DNA of 64,000 nt from Pseudomonas fildesensis (GTDB lineage Bacteria; Pseudomonadota; Gammaproteobacteria; Pseudomonadales; Pseudomonadaceae): NCBI RefSeq assembly GCF_001050345.1, contig NZ_LFMW01000012.1, positions 124,001 through 188,000 on the forward strand, given 5' to 3'. The translations under genes were made by a program, and so were the position numbers. Of the stretch, positions 16,835 to 28,234 are shown piece by piece. Under the pieces are notes generated by a model. That model searched no databases and had not been told where the DNA came from. It worked only from the letters and a program-made list of their open reading frames with translations. Each line of letters starts with the position of its first letter. Position 1 is the stretch's first letter.

Positions 16835-16940
16835 GATCGTTCCCACGCTCCGCGTGGGAATGCCTCTTGTGACGCTCTGCGTCACGCTTTGGACGCAGAG
16901 CGTCCGGGGCTGCATTCCCACGCGGAGCGTGGGAACGATC
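16835..16940. repeat. Long palindromic extragenic repeat, copy 1 of 3
   Basis: The 106-bp element has perfect 29-bp outer arms starting GATCGTTCCCACGCTCCGCG. Two inner palindromes, GACGCTCTGCGTC and GACGCAGAGCGTC, are inverse copies of each other. It lies between the convergent pduO and mutT-type genes. The same architecture recurs at 46778-46890 and 58469-58587. Confidence 0.92.
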
Positions 16941-16960
16941 AACATGCGTTCAGAGCGACA

Positions 16961-17905
16961 TCAATCTTGTGGCCAGAACGCTCGGATACCGGCCACACCT
17001 TGGGCTCCTGCTTCCCACGCCTTTTTCCGCTCCGCAGGCCCTACCCCGCCCAGCAGAAACACCGGCTTGCTAAACCCACGGATCAACTCTGCCGCCTGCT
17101 CCCAACCCAACGGTTGCGCATCGGGATGAGTCTGGGTCGGCTGCACCGGTGACAGCGTGACAAAATCCACGTCCATCAATTGCGCCAGCGCCAGTTCTTC
17201 GGCGTTGTGGCACGAGGCGGCCAACCAGCGATCCTTCGGCAGCGGCCGGCCTTTGCTCGCGTATTTACGCAGTTGTGTCGAGGTCATGTGCCAGCCGGCG
17301 GCAGGGAAATCCCCCAGCCACTCGAACGGCCCCTTGAGCATCAATTGCGCCTTGCCAGCACACAGGCCTACCGCGTCCACCGCTAGGTCACGGTATTTGG
17401 GGTCGTAGCCGTTGGGCGCGCGTAGCTGAACCAGCTTGATGCCGCCCGCGATGGCTTTCTGGATGCCACGCAATAACGTGGGGCTTTCCAACTCCCCAGG
17501 GGTGATCAGGTATTCGGCCGGCAGACGCGCGGCAGCGACGATCGGAGCGTTTGCCGCCGGGAACTCATAGTTGATGAGATCTCGAGGCGCAACCCACTCC
17601 AGCGGCTGACCCTCTGCACCGTGAGGCTCGCCGGTGAAGGCCGAGACTTCCCAGACATCCAGCAACACCTGCTTGTCCGGGTAATCATGCTGCACCTTGA
17701 TCAGCGGCCGTGCCGTGGTGACCTGGATACCCAGCTCTTCCTGCAACTCGCGGGACAGCGCCGTGGCGACCGACTCGTCGGCCTCCACCTTGCCACCGGG
17801 AAATTCCCAGAGACCGCCCTGATGCTGGGTATCGGCACGGCGCGCCAGCAGGATCCTGCCGTCGACACCGCGGATCACCGCTGCTGCTACATGCACTCGT
17901 TTCAC
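16961..17905 (-). CDS. MutT-type Nudix hydrolase fused to a ThiE/TenI-like domain
   Basis: 314 residues. Residues 1-130 are MutT-like, with a perfect Nudix box (GGKVEADESVATALSRELQE followed by ELGI). MutT removes oxidised dGTP from the nucleotide pool. Residues 140-314 resemble thiamine-phosphate synthase/TenI barrels (GIKLVQLRAPNGY, FVTLSPVQPTQTHPD, VFLLGGVGPAERKKAWEAGAQGVAGI). The fusion is usual in pseudomonads; the role of the second domain is unknown. The start is GTG 17903-17905 with AGAGG upstream; a longer upstream extension is not family-like. It follows argJ by 20 bp. Confidence 0.9.
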   Translation of the reverse strand: MKRVHVAAAVIRGVDGRILLARRADTQHQGGLWEFPGGKVEADESVATALSRELQEELGIQVTTARPLIKVQHDYPDKQVLLDVWEVSAFTGEPHGAEGQPLEWVAPRDLINYEFPAANAPIVAAARLPAEYLITPGELESPTLLRGIQKAIAGGIKLVQLRAPNGYDPKYRDLAVDAVGLCAGKAQLMLKGPFEWLGDFPAAGWHMTSTQLRKYASKGRPLPKDRWLAASCHNAEELALAQLMDVDFVTLSPVQPTQTHPDAQPLGWEQAAELIRGFSKPVFLLGGVGPAERKKAWEAGAQGVAGIRAFWPQD

Positions 17906-17925
17906 CGCGCTTATCCTCTTGGCTA

Positions 17926-19143
17926 TCAGGTGCGGTATTCCGCATTGATCTTCACGTACTCGTGGGACAGGTCGGTGGTCCAGATGGTTTCGCTGCACTC
18001 GCCACGACCCAACTCGATGCGGATGGTGATTTCTTCCTGCTGCATCACCGCCGAGCCCTGAGCTTCAGTGTAGGTTTCGGCGCGCGCGCCACGACTGGCG
18101 ATGCACACGTCGCCGAGGAACACGTCGATCTTGCTCACGTCCAGGTCCGGCACACCAGCACGGCCAACGGCTGCGAGGATGCGGCCCCAGTTCGGGTCGG
18201 AGGCGAACAGTGCCGTCTTGATCAGTGGCGAATGGGCCACGGTGTAACCAACATCCAGGCATTCCTGGTGGTTGCCGCCACCGTTGACTTCAACCGTCAC
18301 GAACTTGGTCGCGCCTTCGCCGTCGCGCACGATGGCCTGGGCCACGTCCATGCACACTTCGAACACCGCGTGCTTCAGCGCTGCGAACAGCGGGCCGCTG
18401 GCGGAGGTAATTTCCGGCAGGTTGGCTTTGCCGGTGGCGATCAGCATGCAGCAGTCGTTGGTCGAGGTGTCGCCATCGATGGTGATGCGGTTGAACGACT
18501 TGTTGGCGCCATCCAGGATCAGGCTGTGCAGCACTTCACGGGAGACTTTGGCGTCGGTGGCGATGTAGCCGAGCATGGTGGCCATGTTCGGGCGGATCAT
18601 GCCGGCGCCCTTGCTGATGCCGGTCACGGTGACGGTCACGCCTTCGTGCACGAACTGACGGCTCGCGCCTTTTGGCAGGGTGTCGGTGGTCATGATGCCC
18701 GTCGCGGCTGCCGCCCAGTTATCCACAGACAGGTCATCCAGCGCAGCCTGCAGGGCGCCTTCGATTTTTTCCACAGGCAACGGCTCACCGATCACGCCGG
18801 TGGAGTAAGGCAGCACTTGGCTGGCGTCCACGCCGGTCAGTTCCGCCAGCTTGGCGCAGGTGCGCGCAGCAGCAACCAGTCCTGGCTCGCCGGTACCCGC
18901 GTTGGCATTACCGGTGTTGGTCAGCAAATAACGAATCGGCCCGGCAACACGTTGCTTGGCGAGGATCACCGGCGCAGCGCAGAACGCGTTGAGGGTGAAC
19001 ACACCGGCGACGGTCGAGCCTTCAGCACAGCGCATCACCACCACATCCTTGCGCCCCGCACGCTTGATGCCGGCCGAAGCGATACCGAGTTCAAAACCGG
19101 CAACCGGGTGCAATGTGGGCAAAGGACCAAGACCAACAGCCAT
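17926..19143 (-). CDS. argJ: ArgJ, bifunctional ornithine acetyltransferase/N-acetylglutamate synthase
   Basis: A 405-residue enzyme of the cyclic arginine pathway: it moves the acetyl group from acetylornithine to glutamate and may also use acetyl-CoA. The self-cleavage site is in GAGMIRPNMATMLGYIATDA, where the Thr of MATML becomes the nucleophile of the beta chain. The C-terminus RTDLSHEYVKINAEYRT is standard (here TTDLSHEYVKINAEYRT). The start is ATG 19141-19143 (MAVGLGPLP). It is between secA and the Nudix gene on the same strand, matching P. aeruginosa PA4402. Confidence 0.97.
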   Translation of the reverse strand: MAVGLGPLPTLHPVAGFELGIASAGIKRAGRKDVVVMRCAEGSTVAGVFTLNAFCAAPVILAKQRVAGPIRYLLTNTGNANAGTGEPGLVAAARTCAKLAELTGVDASQVLPYSTGVIGEPLPVEKIEGALQAALDDLSVDNWAAAATGIMTTDTLPKGASRQFVHEGVTVTVTGISKGAGMIRPNMATMLGYIATDAKVSREVLHSLILDGANKSFNRITIDGDTSTNDCCMLIATGKANLPEITSASGPLFAALKHAVFEVCMDVAQAIVRDGEGATKFVTVEVNGGGNHQECLDVGYTVAHSPLIKTALFASDPNWGRILAAVGRAGVPDLDVSKIDVFLGDVCIASRGARAETYTEAQGSAVMQQEEITIRIELGRGECSETIWTTDLSHEYVKINAEYRT

Positions 19144-19204
19144 GAATGCGCTCCTTAAAAATAGGTGATGTCTGTGCCGTCGCGTTCGACGGTGAATTAA
19201 TGGC

Positions 19205-19238
19205 AAAACGCCGCGACGGCTGAAGCCGGTCGCGGCGC
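19205..19238 (-). terminator. Terminator of secA
   Basis: CGCCGCGAC and GTCGCGGCG pair around GGCTGAAGCC, itself complementary. On the minus strand the stem is followed by TTTTGCC. It lies 27 bp after the secA stop and before argJ. Confidence 0.75.
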
Positions 19239-19265
19239 GGGGTGTTGCAGCGTCAGGCAAAAATC

Positions 19266-22001
<2,736 letters not shown>

Positions 22002-22307
22002 ATCGGCAGGTTCTTCCACACATAGGGATGGAGGGCGCACCGTCAGTGGCCCGAGCAGCCCTCACGGCCGCATGCGAACGCGCATTCTACCCGGAATCGT
22101 GGGTGAGGAAAGTGGCGTTGTTCCCCGATGCTGGCATGGTGCTGTGAGAGGGCATGTTTAAAATAAGGGCTTTTGCGCGAACTTCAACCCATGGAGCACA
22201 GAAGTTAACTATTGATTTCACGGGTAAAGCCGCTGCAATGCATTGCCTGGAGGGCGCCTGGGCCGTTTCTGCTAAGATGGCCGCTCTGTTACTTTAGGTG
22301 TCTGATC
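22002..22307. other. 306-bp divergent promoter region between secA and dciA
   Basis: It must contain both promoters. No operator or RNA motif could be recognised; I looked for a SecM-like leader frame upstream of secA and saw none. Confidence 0.5.
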
Positions 22308-22763
22308 ATGGCATTTCGCCCTCTTACGGCCCGCGCGCCCAGCGTGTTGCTTCGCGAAGCCAAGCCCTTGAAAGCCATCTTCGGCCATGCGCAACGCTTG
22401 GGCCATTTGCAACGCCTGCTTGAAAGCCAGTTGCAACCTGCCGCGCGAGAACACTGCCATGTAGCGTCCTGGCGTGAAGGTAATTTGCTGTTGATCGTCA
22501 CCGACGGCCATTGGGCGACGCGTTTGCGCTATCAGCAAAAACGCCTGCAGCGGCAATTGATGGCCTTTGATGAGTTCGCCAGCCTGACGCGCATCCAGTT
22601 CAAAGTACAGCCGCCCACCGTGCAGCAAGGCGCGGTGGGGCACACGATGGACTTGTCAGCAAATGCGGCCGAAACCATTCAGGCCACGGCCGACGGGATC
22701 AGCGATCCGGGTTTGCGCGCGGCACTGGAACGTTTGGCCGCCCATGCCAAGCCCAAACCCTGA
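22308..22763 (+). CDS. dciA: DciA (DUF721), DnaB helicase-loading factor
   Basis: A 151-residue DUF721/DciA protein, the ancestral bacterial helicase operator that loads DnaB where DnaC or DnaI is absent. The N-terminal KH-like fold carries HLQRLLESQLQPAAREHCHV and EGNLLLIVTDGHWATRLRYQ, the conserved W-A-T-x-L-R stretch. In P. aeruginosa the DciA gene (PA4405) also lies beside secA. It starts at ATG 22308. It converges with the HerA-like gene, with four bases between the stops. Confidence 0.92.
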   Translation: MAFRPLTARAPSVLLREAKPLKAIFGHAQRLGHLQRLLESQLQPAAREHCHVASWREGNLLLIVTDGHWATRLRYQQKRLQRQLMAFDEFASLTRIQFKVQPPTVQQGAVGHTMDLSANAAETIQATADGISDPGLRAALERLAAHAKPKP

Positions 22764-22767
22764 CACC

Positions 22768-24246
22768 CTACTTGCGCTTGCTACCGCCCAGCAACGACCC
22801 CAACAAACCCCGCACCAATTGCCGTCCCATCTGATTGGCGGCCTGCTGCATGGCTGATTTCAGCGCCTTGCCCGCCGTGGTACCGAGAAACGCCCCGGCC
22901 TTGTCGGTAAAGCTCGGCTCCTCGGCGGTCGGCTTGGCCTCTTCGGTCGGCCCCAACTCCTTGCGCGCCATCAGCACTTCATAGGCGGACTCCCGGTCGA
23001 TCGGCTTGTCATATCGGCCCTTTAACGGCGAACTGGCGATCAACGCCCCACGCTCGGCCTCGCTCAGCGGCCCGATCCGCGATTGCGGCGGCGCTACCAG
23101 CACGCGCTGGACGACTTCCGGCGTGCCCTTTTCCTGCAAAGTGCCCACCAATGCCTCACCCGTGCCCAACTCGGTCAGTACCGCCAAGGCATCGAACGCA
23201 GGGTTCGGGCGGAAACCGTCTGCCACAGCCCGCAGGGATTTCTGCTCCTTAGTCGTGAACGCCCGCAAGCCATGCTGGATACGCAGCCCGAGTTGCGCCA
23301 GCACAGTGTCCGGCAAATCGCCCGGGGATTGAGTGACGAAATACACGCCAACGCCCTTGGAGCGGATCAACCGCACGACTTGCTCCAGGCGGTCTTGCAA
23401 CGCCTTGGGCGTATCGGCAAACAATAAGTGCGCTTCGTCGAAAAACAGTGCCAGCAGCGGTTTGTCAGCATCGCCACGCTCCGGCAACTGCTCGAACAAT
23501 TCCGCCAACAACCACAGCAGGAACGTCGCGTACACCTTCGGCGCCTCATGCACCAGGCGGCTGGCGTCGAGCAAATGAATGCGCCCGCGACCGTCGCTGC
23601 CAGGTTGCAAAATATCTTCAAGCTGCAGGGCCGGCTCGCCAAACAAGGCTTCGGCGCCCTGCTGTTCCAGTATCGCCAGGCGCCGCAACAAGGCCTGGCT
23701 GGAGCCGGTGGTCATCAGCGCGGCATCGTCGCCCAGCAATTCTGGGTGATAACGCAGGTGGTTGAGCAGCGCCTTGAGGTCCTTGAGGTCCAGCAGCAAA
23801 AGGCCTTCGCGATCTGCGACCTTGAACGCGGCGTAGAGTGCCGACTGCTGGCTGTCCGTAAGTTCCAGCAGGCTGCCGAGCAACAGCGGGCCCATCTCAC
23901 TGATGGTGGTGCGCAAGGGATGACCGGACTCGCCGTGAATATCCCACAGCGTGACCGGATACGCCTTGGCCGTGTAATTAAGAAAAGGCATGCCGGCGAT
24001 GCGCTCGGCCACCTTGCCCTGAGGGTTGGCGGCGGCGCCGAGGCCACAGAGATCCCCCTTGATGTCGGCGGCGAACACCGCCACACCTGCGTCGCTGAAG
24101 GCTTCCGCCAGGCGTTGCAGGGTGACGGTCTTGCCCGTGCCTGTGGCACCGGCAATCAACCCGTGACGATTGGCCAGGCGCATGGCCTGGGCGATGGGCT
24201 GGGCGTCGAGACCGGCACCGATAAGGAGTTGCGTGGAATCAGGCAT
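22768..24246 (-). CDS. HerA/DUF853 family ATPase (YjgR-like)
   Basis: 492 residues. Walker A GATGTGKTVTLQRLAEAF is near residue 33, and Walker B appears as LLALFFDEAHLLFADTPKAL. There is a C-terminal Gln/Ala-rich tail (LKSAMQQAANQMGRQLVRGLLGSLLGGS). Members are HerA/FtsK-superfamily ATPases of unknown task; DNA translocation is inferred only from the superfamily. I chose ATG 24244-24246 (MPDSTQLLIGAG) because GGGTGA lies just upstream. An ATG four codons earlier (24256-24258) lacks a ribosome-binding site. Confidence 0.9.
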   Translation of the reverse strand: MPDSTQLLIGAGLDAQPIAQAMRLANRHGLIAGATGTGKTVTLQRLAEAFSDAGVAVFAADIKGDLCGLGAAANPQGKVAERIAGMPFLNYTAKAYPVTLWDIHGESGHPLRTTISEMGPLLLGSLLELTDSQQSALYAAFKVADREGLLLLDLKDLKALLNHLRYHPELLGDDAALMTTGSSQALLRRLAILEQQGAEALFGEPALQLEDILQPGSDGRGRIHLLDASRLVHEAPKVYATFLLWLLAELFEQLPERGDADKPLLALFFDEAHLLFADTPKALQDRLEQVVRLIRSKGVGVYFVTQSPGDLPDTVLAQLGLRIQHGLRAFTTKEQKSLRAVADGFRPNPAFDALAVLTELGTGEALVGTLQEKGTPEVVQRVLVAPPQSRIGPLSEAERGALIASSPLKGRYDKPIDRESAYEVLMARKELGPTEEAKPTAEEPSFTDKAGAFLGTTAGKALKSAMQQAANQMGRQLVRGLLGSLLGGSKRK

Positions 24247-24440
24247 TTCGTCACCCATGGTTAAGCTTTAGCGCTGCAAGGTCGATATAGAGATACGTCA
24301 GACCCAAGAAGTCTAAAAAAATCAAGTCGGATAGTTCTCCAGGGGCCAAAGGAAATATCACACTTTTTTTGACGCTGCTATTTGGCGCGTTCCACAAGAA
24401 CGCGTTTCGGATATTAAGACCTTAGCGGACCCTTCAAACC

Positions 24441-26330
24441 ATGAATAAAAATCTGCGTTTCAGCCACAAAATCCTGCTTGCAGCCTCCCTTATCGTCATC
24501 GCCGCTTTCGCGCTGTTTAGCCTCTACAACGATTATCTGCAACGCAATGCTATTCGCGACGACCTCAACAACTACCTGCATGAAATGGGTGATGTCACCG
24601 CCAGCAACATTCAAACCTGGCTCACCGGGCGCATTGCCCTGGTGGAAAACGCAGCACAAAACATCGCCATCAATCCCGAACCTGGCCTGGTTGCCAACCT
24701 GCTGGAACAGAAAGCCCTGACATCCTCGTTCATGGCAACCTACGTGGGCGACAGCAAAGGCGCCTTCACCATCCGCCCCGACACCAAGATGCCGGACGGC
24801 TTCGATCCGCGTGTTCGCCCCTGGTACAAAGGCGCCCAAAGCGCTAACGGACCGACGCTGACTGAACCCTATATCGACGCGGCTACCGGGCAACTGATCA
24901 TTTCCATCGCCACCCCCAGCGCCAAGGGCGGCCAGAGCATCGGCGTAGTCGGCGGTGACCTGAGCCTGCAAACGCTTGTGGATAACATTGGCGCGCTGAA
25001 CTTCGGCGGCATGGGTTATGCGTTTCTGGTCAGCGCCGACGGCAAAGTATTGGTACACCCGGACAAGAACCTGGTGATGAAGACCCTGGCTGACGTGTAC
25101 CCGAAGCACACGCCGAAGATCAGCGGTGAATTCAGTGAAGTCGAGGCCAACGGCAAGGACACCATCGTGACCTTTACGCCGATCAAGGGCTTGCCGTCGG
25201 TGAACTGGTACCTGGGCATTTCGGTGGATAAAGACAAATCCTTCGCAATGCTCAGCGACTTCCGCACCTCGGCGGTGATCGCCACGATCATTGCCGTGCT
25301 GATCATCATCGCCCTGCTCGGCATGCTGATCAGCGTGCTGATGCAGCCGTTGCATTTGATGACCCGCGCCATGCAGGACATCGCCGATGGCGAGGGCGAC
25401 CTGACCCGCCGGCTGACCATCCAGAATCATGATGAGTTCGGCACGTTGGGCAATGCGTTCAACCGCTTCGTGGAGCGGATTCATACATCAATCCGCGAAG
25501 TGTCCTCGGCCACCGAACAGGTCAACGAAGTGGCCCAGCGGGTGGTCAGCGCCTCCAACTCGTCGATGGTCAACTCCGACGAGCAGGCCAACCGCACCCA
25601 CAGCGTCGCCGCCGCAATCAACGAACTCGGCGCAGCTGCCCAGGAAATTGCCCGTAACGCCGCGCAAGCCTCAAGCCAGGCCAGCGATGCGCGCCACTTG
25701 GCCGAAGACGGTCAACAGGTGGTAGAGCGCAATATCAAGGCGATGACGCAGCTGTCGACGATGATCAGCGCCTCCAGCAGCAATATCGAAGCGCTTAACA
25801 GCAAGACGGTCAATATCGGGCAGATTCTCGAGGTAATCACCAGCATCTCGCAACAAACCAACCTGCTCGCACTCAACGCCGCTATCGAAGCGGCCCGCGC
25901 AGGGGAAGCCGGACGCGGGTTTGCGGTGGTAGCCGATGAAGTACGCAACCTGGCCCATCGCACCCAGGAGTCGGCGCAACAAGTCCAAAAGATGATTGAG
26001 GAACTGCAAGTCGGCGCGCGGGAGTCGGTGAGCACCATGAGCGAAAGCCAGCGCCACAGCCTCGACAGCGTGGAGATCGCCAACCTCGCCGGCGAGCGCT
26101 TGAACAGTGTGACCCAGCGCATCGGCGAGATCGACGGCATGAACCAGTCAGTCGCTACTGCCACCGAGGAGCAGACCTCGGTCGTCGAGTCGATCAACAT
26201 GGACATTACCGAAATCAACACGCTTAACCAGGAGGGTGTGGAAAACCTGCAGTCGACCCTGCGCGCCTGCTCCGACCTGGAACAGCAAGCGGCACGACTG
26301 AAACAACTGGTGGGCAGTTTCCGGATCTGA
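24441..26330 (+). CDS. Methyl-accepting chemotaxis protein with dCache sensor domain
   Basis: 629 residues: TM1 about 11-29, periplasmic double-Cache domain to about 275, TM2 near 285-307, HAMP, and a signalling domain with the hairpin tip EVITSISQQTNLLALNAAIEAARAG. The distal Cache module carries FDPRVRPWYKGA and TEPYIDAATGQL, like the Pseudomonas PctA/B/C amino-acid receptors. The position usually held by Tyr before DPR is Phe here. No C-terminal CheR-tethering pentapeptide. It probably senses amino acids or related small molecules; the ligand is unproven. Confidence 0.93.
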   Translation: MNKNLRFSHKILLAASLIVIAAFALFSLYNDYLQRNAIRDDLNNYLHEMGDVTASNIQTWLTGRIALVENAAQNIAINPEPGLVANLLEQKALTSSFMATYVGDSKGAFTIRPDTKMPDGFDPRVRPWYKGAQSANGPTLTEPYIDAATGQLIISIATPSAKGGQSIGVVGGDLSLQTLVDNIGALNFGGMGYAFLVSADGKVLVHPDKNLVMKTLADVYPKHTPKISGEFSEVEANGKDTIVTFTPIKGLPSVNWYLGISVDKDKSFAMLSDFRTSAVIATIIAVLIIIALLGMLISVLMQPLHLMTRAMQDIADGEGDLTRRLTIQNHDEFGTLGNAFNRFVERIHTSIREVSSATEQVNEVAQRVVSASNSSMVNSDEQANRTHSVAAAINELGAAAQEIARNAAQASSQASDARHLAEDGQQVVERNIKAMTQLSTMISASSSNIEALNSKTVNIGQILEVITSISQQTNLLALNAAIEAARAGEAGRGFAVVADEVRNLAHRTQESAQQVQKMIEELQVGARESVSTMSESQRHSLDSVEIANLAGERLNSVTQRIGEIDGMNQSVATATEEQTSVVESINMDITEINTLNQEGVENLQSTLRACSDLEQQAARLKQLVGSFRI

Positions 26331-26365
26331 CCCAAGCGCACGCCGCCTGCCAACGCGGCGCTCGG

Positions 26366-26536
26366 TTATTCTTCACTGGACTCAGATTTGCGCTGCTCTT
26401 GCTCCCACAACTCGGCGGCACCTGGAAATTCCGTGCCGTCGTCACTGTCCAGGTCATCCGGGTCATATCGACTCAAACATCCCTCCCCCATCGTCGCCGG
26501 GGCTTTGGAAGTGGCTTTATCCAGCGGGTTATTCAT
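26366..26536 (-). CDS. Small acidic conserved hypothetical protein
   Basis: A 56-residue, strongly acidic protein (RYDPDDLDSDDGTEFPG, then EQEQRKSESSEE) starting at ATG 26534-26536 (MNNPLDKATSK), with GAGGA seven or eight bases upstream. The first part is Ala/Lys rich. I recognise no family, but the clear ribosome-binding site and non-random composition support a gene. It lies downstream of the purU terminator and converges with the chemoreceptor gene. Confidence 0.65.
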   Translation of the reverse strand: MNNPLDKATSKAPATMGEGCLSRYDPDDLDSDDGTEFPGAAELWEQEQRKSESSEE

Positions 26537-26562
26537 CGTCAAATCCTCAACAGCGGGCAAAG

Positions 26563-26599
26563 AAAAAGGGCCTGAAACGATTTAACGCCCAGGCCCTTC
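26563..26599 (-). terminator. Terminator of purU
   Basis: AAGGGCCTG (26567-26575) and CAGGCCCTT (26590-26598) form a perfect nine-base stem. On the minus strand it is followed by TTTTC. It is 24 bp beyond the purU stop and upstream of the small acidic gene. Confidence 0.8.
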
Positions 26600-26622
26600 A
26601 TTCTTCAATCAAAACGCGGTGA

Positions 26623-27471
26623 TCAGAACACGACCGTCTTGTTGCCGTGCACCAGCACGCGGTCCTCGAGGTGATAGCGCAGGCCGCGGGCCAGCACCAT
26701 CTTCTCGACGTCACGGCCGAAACGCACCATGTCTTCAATGCTGTCGCTGTGGCTGACACGCACCACGTCCTGCTCGATGATCGGGCCGGCGTCCAGCTCT
26801 TCGGTGACGTAGTGGCAAGTTGCGCCGATCAACTTCACGCCACGCAGGGAGGCCTGGTGGTACGGTTTGGCACCGACAAACGACGGCAGGAAGCTGTGGT
26901 GAATGTTGATCACTTTGCCGGCGTATTCGCGGCACAGCTCCGGCGGCAGGATTTGCATGTAACGCGCCAGCACGACCACATCCGCTTCATGCTGCTTGAC
27001 CAGTCGCGACACTTCGGCAAACGCGGGCTCCTTGTCCTGCGGATTGACCGGTACATGGTAGTACGGGATGCCATGCCACTCGACCATGCTGCGCAAGTCG
27101 TCATGGTTGGAAATCACACAGGCGATCTCACAGTCCAGCTCATCACTGTGCCAGCGGTGCAGCAAGTCGGCCAGGCAGTGGGATTCACGACTGGCCATCA
27201 GCACCACGCGCTTTTTCTGCTCGGTGTCGGTGATGTGCCAGGTCATCGAAAACTCTTCGGCGATCGGCGCAAACGCCTCGCGAAAGGCCTCAAGACCGAA
27301 GGGCAGCGTGTCGGCACGGATTTCGTGACGCATGAAGAACCAACCGCTGAGATTGTCCGAGTGATGGCTCGCCTCGGTGATCCAGCCGTTGTGGGAGGCC
27401 AGAAAGTTACTGACTTTGGCAACGATGCCGACCCGGTCCGGGCAAGCAATCACCAGCCGAAAAGTGCGCAT
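26623..27471 (-). CDS. purU: PurU, formyltetrahydrofolate deformylase
   Basis: 282 residues. An N-terminal ACT domain (RLVIACPDRVGIVAKVSNFLASHNG) is followed by a formyltransferase-fold domain with the catalytic Asn-His-Asp triad in INIHHSFLPSFVGAKPYHQA and EELDAGPIIEQD. It hydrolyses 10-formyl-THF to formate and THF, balancing one-carbon pools. Start ATG 27469-27471 (MRTFRLVIACPD), GGAG upstream; the frame is open 34 codons further without similarity. Confidence 0.96.
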   Translation of the reverse strand: MRTFRLVIACPDRVGIVAKVSNFLASHNGWITEASHHSDNLSGWFFMRHEIRADTLPFGLEAFREAFAPIAEEFSMTWHITDTEQKKRVVLMASRESHCLADLLHRWHSDELDCEIACVISNHDDLRSMVEWHGIPYYHVPVNPQDKEPAFAEVSRLVKQHEADVVVLARYMQILPPELCREYAGKVINIHHSFLPSFVGAKPYHQASLRGVKLIGATCHYVTEELDAGPIIEQDVVRVSHSDSIEDMVRFGRDVEKMVLARGLRYHLEDRVLVHGNKTVVF

Positions 27472-27822
27472 TAGGGGGAAACTCCAGAACTTCGCAAAGG
27501 CCGCCATTCTAGCGAGTACGCAGAAAAACTGCAGTATTCCTTGAGGCCTATGCTGATCCCCGGCCCGACCCACATCCCTTAATAGCGTAAGGATTTACCG
27601 CTGCTATATGAATGTGCAACGGTAAACTCATGCAGTTATCGAGAATTTAAGGTGATTACCTTTAGGCGTACCACCTACTAATTAACTCGATTGCACAGGA
27701 TTGCGACAAACATTCAAAGTAATTCACATAAATGCAGTCTTAAATGTTTACTTGAGGAAATTGCCTGACTATTATTGGGCCACTATCCCTGTCAATCAGC
27801 GCTCTACATTAAGGTAGTCCAC
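27472..27822. promoter_or_regulatory. AT-rich upstream region of mvaT
   Basis: 351 bp between divergent purU and mvaT. From about 27590 to 27810 it is far more AT-rich than the surrounding DNA (for instance AATTAACTCGATTGC and AATTCACATAAATGCAG). MvaT proteins bind such DNA and repress their own genes, so autoregulation is likely. I did not fix exact promoter boxes. Confidence 0.55.
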
Positions 27823-28197
27823 ATGTCTCTGATCAACGAATACCGTGCCACCGAAGAAGCTATCAAAGAGCTGCAAGCCCGTTTGAAGAATCTGTCCCAA
27901 GACGACAAGCTGCAAACCGAGCTGGAATTCGAAGGCAAACTCCGCACACTGATGGGCGAATATTCCAAATCCCTGCGTGACATCATCGCACTGCTGGACC
28001 CGGAATCGAAAGTTAAAGCACCGCGTGGCGCCGTGAAAACTACCGGCACCAAACGTGCTCGCAAGGTCAAGCAATACAAAAACCCGCACAACGGCGAAGT
28101 CATCGAAACCAAAGGTGGCAACCACAAGACTCTGAAAGAGTGGAAAGCCAAGTGGGGCGGTGACGTGGTTGAAGGCTGGGCTACCCTGCTGGGCTAA
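27823..28197 (+). CDS. mvaT: MvaT-family H-NS-like xenogeneic silencer
   Basis: A 124-residue nucleoid protein of the MvaT/MvaU family, the functional H-NS of pseudomonads. The N-terminal coiled coil for dimer and filament formation is SLINEYRATEEAIKELQARLKNLSQ. The C-terminal DNA-binding part (KQYKNPHNGEVIETKGGNHK then TLKEWKAKWG) has the GGN of the AT-pincer motif. It silences AT-rich acquired genes. It starts at ATG 27823. A terminator follows. Confidence 0.96.
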   Translation: MSLINEYRATEEAIKELQARLKNLSQDDKLQTELEFEGKLRTLMGEYSKSLRDIIALLDPESKVKAPRGAVKTTGTKRARKVKQYKNPHNGEVIETKGGNHKTLKEWKAKWGGDVVEGWATLLG

Positions 28198-28234
28198 GCC
28201 TCGCCAGGCTTTGGCCTGATACGCGACACATTAA

